DNA of 64,000 nt from Pseudomonas sp. BSw22131 (GTDB lineage Bacteria; Pseudomonadota; Gammaproteobacteria; Pseudomonadales; Pseudomonadaceae), in the NCBI RefSeq assembly GCF_026810445.1, contig NZ_CP113949.1, positions 1,302,001 through 1,366,000 on the forward strand, in the 5' to 3' direction. Below are positions 8,547 to 17,787 of the stretch, one piece after another. Below the pieces are notes generated by a model that searched no databases, was not told where the DNA came from, and saw only the letters and a list, made by a program, of their open reading frames with translations. The position numbers were made by a program, and so were the translations under genes. Each line of letters begins with the position of its first letter. Position 1 is the first letter of the stretch.

Positions 8547-9755
8547 TCAGGCCAGTGCCCGCAGCGCCGTGACCAATTGCGCGACGTCCGCCGCTGAGGT
8601 CGTGAACCCAGGCGTCACCCGAATGCAAGGGCCGCACGCCGATCCGTCTCGCGCCACGGTGAAAAGGCCGTGCTCACGCAGCAGGCGTTCGATCATGACG
8701 TCCTGATCGGCATGAAGCGTGAACCTGAACGCGCTGATTCCGCAGCACAACCGTGGGTCGTCGGGTGTCAGCACCTCAATGCCGGGGATTTCACGCGCAG
8801 GCTTTACCCACAGCTCTCGCAGGTAGTTGAGCCTTGCGCCCTTGACCGCCGAGCCACCGACCGCCAAGTGCTCTTCGAACACCGTCGGCAGGGTCATCAG
8901 TGCCGGGATGTTGGGCGTGCCATAAGGCACACGCGACAGCAGTTCATCAAGCGGATAACGGCCATCCCCCATGTCTGGGTCCACTGACAGTAACCGATCT
9001 TCTGCCACGAAGATGAAACCAAGGCTGAGCGGTGCGCCGATCCATTTCTGCAGGTTGTAGCCCGCAAACGCCACGCCGAGTTCGCTCACCTTGAAATCCA
9101 TCTGCCCGAGCGCGTGTGCGCCATCCAGGATCACATCCACACCGTGCTCTCTGGCCAGCGCGGCGATGGCTTGAACCGGCATCACCAGCCCGGTGCGGTG
9201 GGTGACATGAGTCAGCGCCATCAGCTTCAACCGGGGATTATTTTCGAACGCCTGACGATAAGCGTCCAGCACTGCGTCGTAACTCGCGGGGTGTGCATGC
9301 TGAATTTCGATCAACTCGATGCCGCGAGCTTTTGCCAGCCAGCGCATGGCGGTCTGCACGCTCATGTAGTCCAGATCGCTGATCAGCAGTTGATCGCCGG
9401 GACGCAGTTCATTGTAGTTACGGATCAGCGACTGCAAACCTTCGGAGGCGCATCGGGTAATGGCGATTTCATGCGTCGCCGCGCCAACAAGACTGGCCAG
9501 TTGAGCCCGAATCACCTCACTGTCGACGCTGTCAAATTGCTGGCGCACATACACCGAATTACTCCGATTGACGTAGGCCAGATTCTCTTCGTAGTTGCGC
9601 AACGCCTTGCGGGTCATGCGGCCGAAATAGCCGTATTCCAGATTTATCGGGCCTGGCTCTACATCGTACTGAGCGGCCACCTGTTGCCAGAACGCCTCAT
9701 CCTGGGCGCGTTCGGTAACGCTGGGTGCTTCAGGGGTTTGCGCTGCTTGAGCCAT
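8547..9755 (-). CDS. PLP-dependent class V aminotransferase (isopenicillin N epimerase-like)
   Basis: 402-aa fold-type I PLP enzyme of the aminotransferase V / CefD-like group. Visible features are the N-terminal helix leading to EYGYFGRMT, the PLP-Asp motif VDVILDGAHALGQ, and the Schiff-base Lys in AGYNLQKWIGAPLSLGF. Such proteins include isopenicillin N epimerases, cysteine desulfurase-like and kynureninase-like enzymes; the substrate cannot be read from the sequence. Start ATG is 3 bp after the stop of the upstream DUF3820 gene on the same strand, so the two are translationally linked. Confidence 0.85.
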   Translation of the reverse strand: MAQAAQTPEAPSVTERAQDEAFWQQVAAQYDVEPGPINLEYGYFGRMTRKALRNYEENLAYVNRSNSVYVRQQFDSVDSEVIRAQLASLVGAATHEIAITRCASEGLQSLIRNYNELRPGDQLLISDLDYMSVQTAMRWLAKARGIELIEIQHAHPASYDAVLDAYRQAFENNPRLKLMALTHVTHRTGLVMPVQAIAALAREHGVDVILDGAHALGQMDFKVSELGVAFAGYNLQKWIGAPLSLGFIFVAEDRLLSVDPDMGDGRYPLDELLSRVPYGTPNIPALMTLPTVFEEHLAVGGSAVKGARLNYLRELWVKPAREIPGIEVLTPDDPRLCCGISAFRFTLHADQDVMIERLLREHGLFTVARDGSACGPCIRVTPGFTTSAADVAQLVTALRALA

Positions 9756-9758
9756 CGG

Positions 9759-10034
9759 TCAGTCGTCCTTGTGAGAAAAGCGGATGGTGGTGGGCGTAGT
9801 GCGCTCATTCAAAGGCTGGCGAGGGCGCGTACGCAGAGGATCGAGCAGACTGGACAAACCGTTGTGGTCGATCTCTTGCATCAAAGACAGCAGCCCGCCC
9901 AGCTCACTTTTCGGAAAACCTTCGCGCGCAAACCAGTTCAGGTACTGGCCCGGTAAGTCGGCGATCAGGCGGCCCTTGTATTTGCCGAAGGGCATTTCTC
10001 GGGTCACCAGGAGTTTAAGTTTCTCAGGATCCAT
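9759..10034 (-). CDS. DUF3820 family small protein
   Basis: 91-aa cytoplasmic protein with the DUF3820 signature MPFGKYKGRLIADLPGQYLN followed by WFAREGFP. Members are often annotated as putative quorum-sensing-regulated virulence factors, but no molecular function is established from sequence. Start at 10034 (MDPEKLKLLVTRE) matches the family N-terminus; the frame is open to an earlier ATG at 10079. It lies 3 bp ahead of the aminotransferase gene and is presumably its operon partner. Confidence 0.8.
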   Translation of the reverse strand: MDPEKLKLLVTREMPFGKYKGRLIADLPGQYLNWFAREGFPKSELGGLLSLMQEIDHNGLSSLLDPLRTRPRQPLNERTTPTTIRFSHKDD

Positions 10035-10201
10035 GTGGCGCCGTTGGTCAATTGAAGTGAACGGAAAAGATACGTGCATTCTGCAACGCTGCCAAATGAC
10101 AGATCATGCAGAAAGCTTGGTGGGGCTGTATCTTGATAATTTCAAGCTATTGAAAATAAAAGGATTTATTTTTTTAAAGAAGCTGGCACGGCAGCTGCAA
10201 T

Positions 10202-10233
10202 ATCTACTGCATCGAGATCTACTGCATCGAGAT
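10202..10233. repeat. Tandem duplication of a 15-bp unit
   Basis: ATCTACTGCATCGAG occurs twice in direct succession (10202-10216 and 10217-10231) plus two further bases, in the leader region 80-110 bp upstream of the PA2169-type gene. Exact copies, not part of a coding frame I can support. Confidence 0.9.
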
Positions 10234-10312
10234 GAAAGCTGCACAGAAAGGCTAAAACCAGAGTTTTTCTAAAGTTTCTTAATTCGATCAACCTGCCAGT
10301 AAGGAAATGAAA

Positions 10313-10789
10313 ATGACCGACATCAATAAAGAAGCGATCTCCGTACTCAATGACCTGATCGAGACCAGCATCGACGGCGAGAAAGGTTTTCACACTGCTG
10401 CCGAAGACGCAAAGAACCCTGAAATCAAAGCTTACTTCGTGTCGCGCTCTGCTGAGTGCAAGACTGCAGTAGCTGAGCTGCAATCTGAAGTGCGTGCTCT
10501 GGGCGGTGATCCGGAAGACTCCTCAAGCGTTGCCGGTGGCGCACACCGTCTGTGGGTCGAGCTGAAATCCGCTCTCTCGGGCAAAACCGATGAAGCTGTG
10601 CTGAACGAAGTTGAAAGGGGTGAAGACCACGCGCTGAAAGCTTACAAAGAGGCCAGCCAGAAGGCTGTCGAGAAAAATCTCCCAGTCAGCGTTACCTCAC
10701 TGATCCAGCGTCAGCTGCAGGGTACCCAGGCCAATCACGACAAAGTGAAGGCACTGCGTAACAGCGTTCGCCAGGCTAACGCTCACTAA
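10313..10789 (+). CDS. PA2169 family four-helix-bundle protein (DUF2383)
   Basis: 158-aa all-helical cytoplasmic protein of the ferritin-like PA2169/DUF2383 family. It begins TDINKEAISVLNDLIETSID, with a Glu/His-rich core (DGEKGFHTAAEDA, ERGEDHALKAYKEA) as seen in members associated with stress response and biofilm/stationary-phase expression. The biochemical role is unknown. ATG 10313 is preferred over 10307 because AAGGA lies 7 bp upstream of it. Single-gene unit with its own terminator at 10847; a 15-bp tandem duplication lies in its upstream region. Confidence 0.85.
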   Translation: MTDINKEAISVLNDLIETSIDGEKGFHTAAEDAKNPEIKAYFVSRSAECKTAVAELQSEVRALGGDPEDSSSVAGGAHRLWVELKSALSGKTDEAVLNEVERGEDHALKAYKEASQKAVEKNLPVSVTSLIQRQLQGTQANHDKVKALRNSVRQANAH

Positions 10790-10846
10790 GTCGCGAAGCT
10801 GCTGTTGAAGACGCCAGCTGCGACTCCATAAGTTGCAGCTTCAAGA

Positions 10847-10872
10847 AACGCCGACTCGTTCGGCGTTTTTTT
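10847..10872 (+). terminator. Terminator of the PA2169-type gene
   Basis: Stem AACGCCGA / TCGGCGTT with a short loop followed by a run of seven T residues; 58 bp after the stop codon. Confidence 0.92.
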
Positions 10873-10900
10873 ATGGGCCCTGGTTTATGGGGGCCGGGCG

Positions 10901-12406
10901 TTATCGGTCGGCTTGGACCTCGACCCGATTGCGTCCATTCTTCTTCGCCTGATACAGCGCTTTGTCGGCGGCAACGAACAGAAGGGCATGGCTTTCGCTG
11001 GCCGTTGGCGTGTAGGAAGCCAAGCCGATGCTCACCGTGATCGAGTCGGGATCATTGGCAAAACGAGGCAGTGCTTCCACCGCTTCACGGATGCGTTGCG
11101 CAATGACTTTTGCGCCCTCCAGGCCGGTTTCGGGTAATACGACCGAAAACTCTTCTCCCCCGTAACGAGCGGCCAGGTCTCCTGGACGGCGAACAGTACC
11201 GCCAATGGTCTCGGCCACCTGGCGCAGTGCTTCATCGCCGCCGTGGTGGCCATGACGGTCATTGAACGCTTTGAAGTGATCGACATCGATCATCAGCAGC
11301 GACAGCGGAAGGCCCGAACGTGACCCGCGTGACCACTCTTGCTTAAGCACCTGATCCAGCCGGCGACGGTTTGCCAGGCCTGTCAAACCGTCAGTTGACG
11401 CCAGTTCTGCGAGTTCGCGTTCGGCACGCATACGCAATCGCAGTTGTTTGCCCAGCAGATGCGAGAGCCAGAGAATGCCCACACAGAGAATGCTCGTCGC
11501 GGTTCCCACCAGGATGGCGTTGCGCTGCCAGACGCCATAGACCTCGTCGCGCGCCTGCGCCACGACCACGATCAGCGGCAGATCCGCCACGCGTGAAAAG
11601 GTATAAATCCGCTGAACATTGTCCAGCGCTGCCACGGCACCGAACGTACCTGTACCTTCGCTCAGGATGCGCTGGAAATTCGGCGTCTTGCTGAAATCCT
11701 CACCGACATAATCTTTGCCTGACGTATGGGGTTGACGTGCAAGCACCACGCCGTTGGTGCTGATCAGCGTGGCGAAACTGTTGCTGCCCACGTCCAGCGT
11801 CCTGAACAACTGGCTGAAGTACGCAAGGCGCATCGCTGCCGTCGCGATGCCGACGAATTCACCATCTTCAGATGGAATGCGCCGGCTGAAACTGATGCAC
11901 CAGTCCTTGAACCCCCATCGCGACTTGAAAGGGCCGCTGACCAGCAGGTTCAGGGAAGGATCGTCGCGGTGGTGTTGAAAGTTGGAGCCGTCGGAGAAGT
12001 TGTCGAGCCTTGGCGTGACCGAAGTGGAGTCCGCGACGATGCCGCCTTTTCGGTCCAGCAGCAAAAGATCACCTTTGAAAGGCGCAGACGTGGCCCGGTC
12101 AAACAGGATCAGCTGACGCAATACCGGGGAAATATTCTGCAGGTCCGGGCGTCGTGAAGCCTCGATCATTCCCTGGAGGGACGTGTCGTACAGCTCGGCG
12201 TTGCGCTGCACGTCAGCCTCGATCAACTGCACCACGTTGTTGGCCGAGCGCACGGCGGTGTCACGGGCGTTCCCGTACTCGCGAATCAGCAGCGAAGTGA
12301 CGATCGTCAGAATCGAGATGACAGCGAACACGCTGCCCGACATCAGCATGATTTCTGACCGAGACCAAACGCTGCGACTGGCCTTCGTTGGCTCTAACGA
12401 TGTCAT
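10901..12406 (-). CDS. Membrane-bound diguanylate cyclase (dCache-like sensor + GGDEF)
   Basis: Predicted to make cyclic di-GMP from two GTP. An N-terminal membrane segment (LMSGSVFAVISILTIVTSLL) is followed by a roughly 250-residue periplasmic Cache-type sensor, a second membrane segment (LVGTATSILCVGILWLSHLL) and a C-terminal GGDEF domain. The active-site motif is RYGGEEF; the inhibitory I-site RPGD sits five residues upstream, so product inhibition is likely. 501 aa from ATG 12406. Two upstream in-frame starts exist; ATG 12475 has a GTGAG sequence 7 bp before it and cannot be excluded. No neighbour suggests the ligand. Confidence 0.9.
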   Translation of the reverse strand: MTSLEPTKASRSVWSRSEIMLMSGSVFAVISILTIVTSLLIREYGNARDTAVRSANNVVQLIEADVQRNAELYDTSLQGMIEASRRPDLQNISPVLRQLILFDRATSAPFKGDLLLLDRKGGIVADSTSVTPRLDNFSDGSNFQHHRDDPSLNLLVSGPFKSRWGFKDWCISFSRRIPSEDGEFVGIATAAMRLAYFSQLFRTLDVGSNSFATLISTNGVVLARQPHTSGKDYVGEDFSKTPNFQRILSEGTGTFGAVAALDNVQRIYTFSRVADLPLIVVVAQARDEVYGVWQRNAILVGTATSILCVGILWLSHLLGKQLRLRMRAERELAELASTDGLTGLANRRRLDQVLKQEWSRGSRSGLPLSLLMIDVDHFKAFNDRHGHHGGDEALRQVAETIGGTVRRPGDLAARYGGEEFSVVLPETGLEGAKVIAQRIREAVEALPRFANDPDSITVSIGLASYTPTASESHALLFVAADKALYQAKKNGRNRVEVQADR

Positions 12407-12613
12407 TGATAAACCATGCCGTTGCAGGAGAGGGGCCCTCTGAGCTGAGGTGTAGAAAGCTCTTGCGGCTCCCATTTGAATGCTCACTTGCGTTGTGGGC
12501 CCGTTTATAACTCTGTAGTTCGAGGGGGGGATTAGAAATACTTTGAGTGAGTTATTCAACCCCGGCATTTCCGCGATGACTGTGCGAAATGCCCCAATAG
12601 GATGAGATTCAGG

Positions 12614-13978
12614 TCAAGCGGGCAGATTGATGCCGAATGTATTGATGCCACCCTCGCTTTGCACAAACACCGTGCCGCCGTGCATCAAGGCGATGGCTTT
12701 GACGATTGCCAGCCCCAACCCGTGATTGGCGCCGCTGTTGCTGCGTGAGGCATCGACCCGGTAAAAGCGCTCGAACAGTTTGGGCAGATGTTCGCTGGCA
12801 ATAGGGCTGCCTGGATTGGCGACACCGATGCTGACTTGCTTGCCGTTTGCCCGAATGTCGACCTGTATGACGTGCCCCGGTTGGGTGTGCTGAACCGCGT
12901 TGTGCAGCAGATTGATCAGGGCCCTGCGCAGGTGCGCTTTTTCAATCGGGACGTTGGCGTCGCCATTGACCTGCACTTGCACCTGAGCGTCTTCAAGGAT
13001 GAAGTCCAGGTAATCCAGAGTGGTGGCCACTTCCTCGGCCAGCGATACGCGGGTCAACTTCGTTGCCTTGCTGCCTTGGTCGGCGCTCGCCAGAAACAGC
13101 ATGTCGTTGACAATCGACCGCAGCCGTTCCAGCTCCTCCAGATTCGATTGCAGCACTTCGAAATAATGCTCGGCAGACCGGCCACGTGTCAGCGCCACTT
13201 GAGTCTGGCCGATGAGGTTGGTCAGCGGTGAGCGCAGCTCATGGGCGACGTCGGCATTGAACGACTCCAGGCGCGAATATGCCTGCTCGACCCGCTCCAG
13301 CGTTGAGTTGAACGAGCTGACAAATTCGTCCAGTTCGGGTGGGAGGGGTGTGATGTGCAAGCGTCCAGACAGTCTCGGCGGTGCCAGCTTGCGGGCCTCC
13401 TGAGACAGATCGCGCAGCGGTTTCAAGCCAATGCGCGCCACCCAGTAGCCCAGCGCAGATGCGAGCGCTATACCGATAGCCGCCAGGCTGATCAAAGCAA
13501 TCAGCAGCGAGTGCTGAGTCTGCCAAAACGTCTCGGTATCGATGGCGGTCAGAAACCGTAACGGCGGACGTTGGTCCTTGGCCGGAAACTGGCTGACCAG
13601 CACTTTGAACGGATAGTCGTGGTCGGACAACTTCAGGTCACGCATGCCCAGCGGGCCGTTGGCGAATGCGCGGATAGAGGCGTCAGGATTGCCGAACTCG
13701 TAATTCGGGTTATCGCTGACTACCCAGAATCGCAGGCGTTTGTCCTCTTCGCTGAGCAACCGCAGCTTGGCGTTGATCTTCACCCAGTGCTCAGGCGTGC
13801 CATACCGCATGACGGCTGATTCGAGCACGCTGTAGCGGGCGTCCACTTCGGCCTCCGGCAACAGGCCCAGGCCTTTGTCGACCTGCATGTACAGCGCTGA
13901 GCCGATCAACACGAACACCAGCATCGCCACCAGCGCGAACAGACCGCTCAGGCGCAATGCGATGGAGTTAGTCGACAC
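12614..13978 (-). CDS. Heavy-metal-type sensor histidine kinase (CusS/IrlS family)
   Basis: 454-aa inner-membrane kinase. TM1 (LFALVAMLVFVLIGSALY), a periplasmic domain of about 130 residues, TM2 (LLIALISLAAIGIALASAL), HAMP, HisKA with H-box FNADVAHELRSPLTNL, and HATPase with N-box LLHNAVQHT and G-box HGLGLAIVKA. GTG 13978 is chosen because GGAGA lies 6 bp before it and it overlaps the regulator gene by 11 bp, as usual for this pair; an ATG at 13996 lies deeper in the regulator. By family it would respond to metal ions (Cu, Zn, Cd class), but the signal is not proven. Last gene of the RND operon. Confidence 0.9.
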   Translation of the reverse strand: MSTNSIALRLSGLFALVAMLVFVLIGSALYMQVDKGLGLLPEAEVDARYSVLESAVMRYGTPEHWVKINAKLRLLSEEDKRLRFWVVSDNPNYEFGNPDASIRAFANGPLGMRDLKLSDHDYPFKVLVSQFPAKDQRPPLRFLTAIDTETFWQTQHSLLIALISLAAIGIALASALGYWVARIGLKPLRDLSQEARKLAPPRLSGRLHITPLPPELDEFVSSFNSTLERVEQAYSRLESFNADVAHELRSPLTNLIGQTQVALTRGRSAEHYFEVLQSNLEELERLRSIVNDMLFLASADQGSKATKLTRVSLAEEVATTLDYLDFILEDAQVQVQVNGDANVPIEKAHLRRALINLLHNAVQHTQPGHVIQVDIRANGKQVSIGVANPGSPIASEHLPKLFERFYRVDASRSNSGANHGLGLAIVKAIALMHGGTVFVQSEGGINTFGINLPA

Positions 13979-14645
13979 AACGGCTCTCCAGCACATAACC
14001 CATGCCGCGAATGGTGTGCAGCAGTTTTTGCTCGAACGGCCCGTCGAGCTTGGCGCGCAGGCGTTTTATGGCGACTTCGACGACGTTCGCATCGCTGTCG
14101 AAATTGATGTCCCAGACCATCTCGGCAATCGAGGTCTTGGAGAGGATTTCTCCGTGACGCCGCGCGAGCACACTGAGCAGCGAAAACTCTTTGGCGGTCA
14201 GGTCAAGACGTGATCCGGCGCGCGTGGCCTTGCGGCTGATCAGGTCGATCCACAAGTCGGCAATGCTGATTTGCACCGGCTCGTGGCCACCGCTGCGGCG
14301 GGTGAGCGCTTGCAGGCGGGCCACCAGTTCGAGAAACGAAAACGGCTTGCCGAGATAGTCGTCTGCGCCTTCGCGCAGGCCACGAATGCGATCATCGACG
14401 TTCTCCCGGGCGGTGAGCATGATGACCGGCGTTTGCTTGCGGGCCCGCAACGCCCGCAGCACACCGAAGCCGTCCAGTCCGGGCAGCATGACGTCAAGAA
14501 TGATCACCGCGTACTCGCTCTCCAGCGCCATGTGCAGGCCCTCGATACCTTCGCGTGCGACATCGACGGTGTAGCCCTGCTCAGTCAGGCCGCGGTGCAG
14601 GTAATCAGCGGTTTTCTCTTCGTCTTCGATAATCAGGACGCGCAT
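13968..14645 (-). CDS. OmpR-type response regulator (heavy-metal CusR/CzcR class)
   Basis: 225-aa regulator. Receiver domain with acidic pocket (IIEDEEKTADYL), phosphoacceptor Asp in VIILDVMLPGLDGF, Thr in MLTAREN and Lys in YLGKPFSFLELVAR. C-terminal winged helix (LTAKEFSLLSVLARRHGEIL ... RLRAKLD ... IRGMGYVLE). Partner of the overlapping kinase. Its ATG lies 10 bp after the RND permease gene, so pump and regulators appear to be one transcript and the pump is probably autoregulated by this pair. Confidence 0.93.
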   Translation of the reverse strand: MRVLIIEDEEKTADYLHRGLTEQGYTVDVAREGIEGLHMALESEYAVIILDVMLPGLDGFGVLRALRARKQTPVIMLTARENVDDRIRGLREGADDYLGKPFSFLELVARLQALTRRSGGHEPVQISIADLWIDLISRKATRAGSRLDLTAKEFSLLSVLARRHGEILSKTSIAEMVWDINFDSDANVVEVAIKRLRAKLDGPFEQKLLHTIRGMGYVLESRCVD

Positions 14646-14655
14646 GGGTCCACTC

Positions 14656-17600
14656 TCACTTTTCGCTTATCAGCGTAGCCGCAGGTCTTGTTGTCGTGGG
14701 AGGCGAGGTCGGTTCGGCATGCCGAGCGCGATGGAACAGGCGCTCCAGTTGCAGATATATCACTGGCGTGGTGAACAGCGTCAGCGCCTGGCTCACCAGT
14801 AGCCCGCCCACCACGGCGATGCCAAGCGGCTGGCGTAGTTCTGCGCCGACACCATAACCGAGCATCAGCGGCAAGGCACCGAGCAATGCGGCCAGCGTGG
14901 TCATGATGATGGGCCGGAACCGCGTCAGGCACGCCTCGTAGATCGCATCCTGCGGGCTCAAGCCCCGGTGCCGTTGAGCATCCAGCGCAAAATCGACCAA
15001 AAGGATGCCGTTCTTTTTGACGATGCCGATCAGCAACACAATCCCGATAAGCCCCATGATCGAGAAGTCCTGCCCCATCAACCACAGCAACAACAGCGCG
15101 CCGATACCCGCGGAGGGCAGTGTGGAAATGATCGTCAGCGGGTGCACGAAGCTTTCGTATAGCACGCCCAGGATGATGTAGACCGCCACAAGCGCAGCGA
15201 GGATGAGCCACGGCTGATTGGCCAGCGAACTCTGGAATGCCTGGGCGGCGCCCTGGAAATTTCCGTTGATCGAGGCTGGCATGCCGATCTCGTTCTTCGC
15301 CTGATCGAGCAAAATCACGGCATCGCCCAGCGCAACGCCCGGCGAAAGGTTGAACGACAGATTGGCTGCCGGAAACATCCCATCGTGGGCAATCGACAGC
15401 GGTCCCATGACCGGTGCGCCCACTTTCGCCAGCGCCGACAGCGGCACCATTTCCCCGGTCAATGGCGAGCGCAGGTAGAAGTAGTTCAGGCTTTCGGCCT
15501 TGCCGCGCTGTTGGGGGTCGAGCTCCAGAATGACTTTGTACTGGTTGATTTCGGTTTGGTATTCGTTGATCTGCCGTTGACCGAATGCATCGTATAGCGC
15601 CTGATCGACGTCGCTGGTGGTCAGGCCGAAACGCGCTGCGGCGCTGCGGTCGATGTCCAGATGGGTGACGCTGCCGCCCAGTTGCAGGTCGTTGGACAGG
15701 TCACGGAAGGCCGGAATCGTGCGCAGTTTTTCGGTCAGTTTCTGCGTCCAGAGGTTGAGCAGCGGGCCGTCGTTGCTCTTGAGCACATATTGATACTGCG
15801 CACGGCTTGGGCCTGAGCTGAGGTTGATGTCCTGGCCTGCACGCAGGTACAGGACGATGCCGGGAATTTTCGCCAGTTTTGGTCGCACCCGGTCAATGAA
15901 CTCGCTGGCGGAAACGTCGCGGTCGCCGCGATCTTTCAGGGCAATCCAGAATCGGCCGTTGGCAATGGTCTGGTTGCTGCCGCTGACTCCGACCGAATGC
16001 GAGTAAGCCTTCACAGCCGGATCGGCGCCGATGATCTTGGCGATTGCCTTGTGCTTCTCGACCATGTCCGGGTAGGAGATATCCGCCGCCGCTTCACTCG
16101 TACCCAGCACCATTCCGGTGTCCTGCACGGGGAAAAATCCTTTGGGAATGAGCACGTAACCCACCACCGCCAGCACCAGCGTCAGGCCGAACACCCCCAC
16201 CATCAGCCGTTGATGCGCCAAGGCAAAGCGTACGCCACGGGCGTAGCGCGCCAACAGGCGCTCACTGAATCCAGGCTTCGCATGAGGATCATGTTTGGGC
16301 GCCCGCATGAACAGCGCGGCCAGTGTCGGCGCAAGGGTCAGTGACACCACTACCGAGATCAGAATGGTGGAGGTCGCGGTGAGCGCAAACTCCTTGAACA
16401 GCCGGCCGACCACGCCGCCCATGAACAGCAGCGGAATGAATGCGGCAACCAGCGAGAAGCTGATCGAGACCACCGTAAAGCCGATTTCCCCCGCGCCCTT
16501 GATAGCAGCGTCGCGCATGCTTTCGCCAGCTTCGAGGTGCCGGTGGATGTTCTCGACCACCACAATGGCGTCGTCCACGACAAACCCCACTGCGACTACA
16601 ATTGCCACCAGCGTCAGGTTGTTCAAACTGAAACCCATGATGTACATCAGGGCGAAACTGGCGATCAGTGAAACCGCAAGGACTGCCGTCACGATCAGCG
16701 TTGCCGAGAGCTGGCGCAGGAACAACGCCATCACTGCGACCACCAGCAGCACGGCGATCAGCAGGGTCATTTCTACTTCATGCAGGGATGCGCGAATGGT
16801 TTTGGTCCGGTCGCTGAGCACCGACACATCCACGGACGCCGGAAGCATTTGCTGCAAGCGCGGAAGCTCTGACAAAACGCGGTCTACGGTTTCGACGATG
16901 TTGGCTCCAGGCTGGCGGAACACCACGATGTTCACGCCCTGCCGGTCCCCGGACCAAGCTGTGACGTAGGCGTTTTCCGAACCATTGATGACGTTCGCGA
17001 CGTCTTGCAGGTGCACGGGCGCGCCATCTTTGTAGGACACGATCAGTTGCTGGTAGTCCTTGGCCTCGAACAGCTGGTCATTGGACGCCAGAGTGGAAAT
17101 GCTGTCCTGACCGTACAAGGCGCCTTTGGCCAGGTTGAGGCTGGTCTGCTGCAACGACAGACGCAGGTCTGCGAGAGTCAGGCCGATGGCCGCGAGTTTG
17201 TCCGCCGCGGCCTGCACTCGAATGGCCGGGCGTTGCTGCCCGACGATATTGACTTGGCCTACTCCGTCGATCTGGCTTAACTGGCGGGCGAGCAACGACT
17301 CGGTGACGTCGCTGAGTTCGGTACCCGGCATCAGATCGGAGCTGACGCTGAGGATCAGCACCGGGCTGTCGGCGGGGTTCACTTTGCGCCAGGTGGGCAG
17401 GTTCGGCAGGTCGGCGGGCAGGCGTCCAGCGGCGGTGTTGATCGCGGCCTGCACTTCCTGAGCGGCGGTGTCGATGCTCTTGTCGAGGGTAAATTGAAGG
17501 GTCAGGTTGGTTGAGCCCAAGGCGCTGCTTGAGGTCATCTGGGTCATGCCGGGGATGGCGCTGAATTGCACTTCCAGAGGCGTGGCCACCGAAGATGCCA

Positions 17601-17787
17601 TGGTTTCCGGGCTGGCGCCGGGCAATTGTGCAGAGACCTGAATGGTCGGGAATTCCGCTTCCGGGAGGGGAGCTACCGGCAACCGTGGGAACGCGATCAC
17701 CCCCAGCAACACCAACGCAAAAGTCAGCAATACCGTCGCGACAGGGTGATTGACGCACCAGGCTGAAATCGATCCCCGGCCTTTCAT
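14656..17787 (-). CDS. RND efflux pump inner-membrane permease (HAE1, MdtB/MdtC-like)
   Basis: 1043-aa proton-driven multidrug-type exporter. Twelve-TM RND layout with two large periplasmic loops; N-terminal NHPVATVLLTFALVLLGV, and the TM4 proton-relay motif VVDDAIVVVENIHRHLEAGE with the adjacent Asp pair. Length and motifs fit MdtB/MdtC/MuxB-type pumps rather than CusA-type metal exporters (which have different TM4 and Met relay sequences). It shares ATGA with the adaptor gene. No outer-membrane channel gene is next to it, so it must borrow one. The regulators downstream are of the metal-responsive family, which contrasts with the drug-type pump. Confidence 0.93.
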   Translation of the reverse strand: MKGRGSISAWCVNHPVATVLLTFALVLLGVIAFPRLPVAPLPEAEFPTIQVSAQLPGASPETMASSVATPLEVQFSAIPGMTQMTSSSALGSTNLTLQFTLDKSIDTAAQEVQAAINTAAGRLPADLPNLPTWRKVNPADSPVLILSVSSDLMPGTELSDVTESLLARQLSQIDGVGQVNIVGQQRPAIRVQAAADKLAAIGLTLADLRLSLQQTSLNLAKGALYGQDSISTLASNDQLFEAKDYQQLIVSYKDGAPVHLQDVANVINGSENAYVTAWSGDRQGVNIVVFRQPGANIVETVDRVLSELPRLQQMLPASVDVSVLSDRTKTIRASLHEVEMTLLIAVLLVVAVMALFLRQLSATLIVTAVLAVSLIASFALMYIMGFSLNNLTLVAIVVAVGFVVDDAIVVVENIHRHLEAGESMRDAAIKGAGEIGFTVVSISFSLVAAFIPLLFMGGVVGRLFKEFALTATSTILISVVVSLTLAPTLAALFMRAPKHDPHAKPGFSERLLARYARGVRFALAHQRLMVGVFGLTLVLAVVGYVLIPKGFFPVQDTGMVLGTSEAAADISYPDMVEKHKAIAKIIGADPAVKAYSHSVGVSGSNQTIANGRFWIALKDRGDRDVSASEFIDRVRPKLAKIPGIVLYLRAGQDINLSSGPSRAQYQYVLKSNDGPLLNLWTQKLTEKLRTIPAFRDLSNDLQLGGSVTHLDIDRSAAARFGLTTSDVDQALYDAFGQRQINEYQTEINQYKVILELDPQQRGKAESLNYFYLRSPLTGEMVPLSALAKVGAPVMGPLSIAHDGMFPAANLSFNLSPGVALGDAVILLDQAKNEIGMPASINGNFQGAAQAFQSSLANQPWLILAALVAVYIILGVLYESFVHPLTIISTLPSAGIGALLLLWLMGQDFSIMGLIGIVLLIGIVKKNGILLVDFALDAQRHRGLSPQDAIYEACLTRFRPIIMTTLAALLGALPLMLGYGVGAELRQPLGIAVVGGLLVSQALTLFTTPVIYLQLERLFHRARHAEPTSPPTTTRPAATLISEK

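Noticed and set aside
9114..9956. 280-codon plus-strand frame opposite the aminotransferase and DUF3820 genes
   Set aside because: Antisense to two genes with clear families; no hydrophobic or motif pattern of its own.
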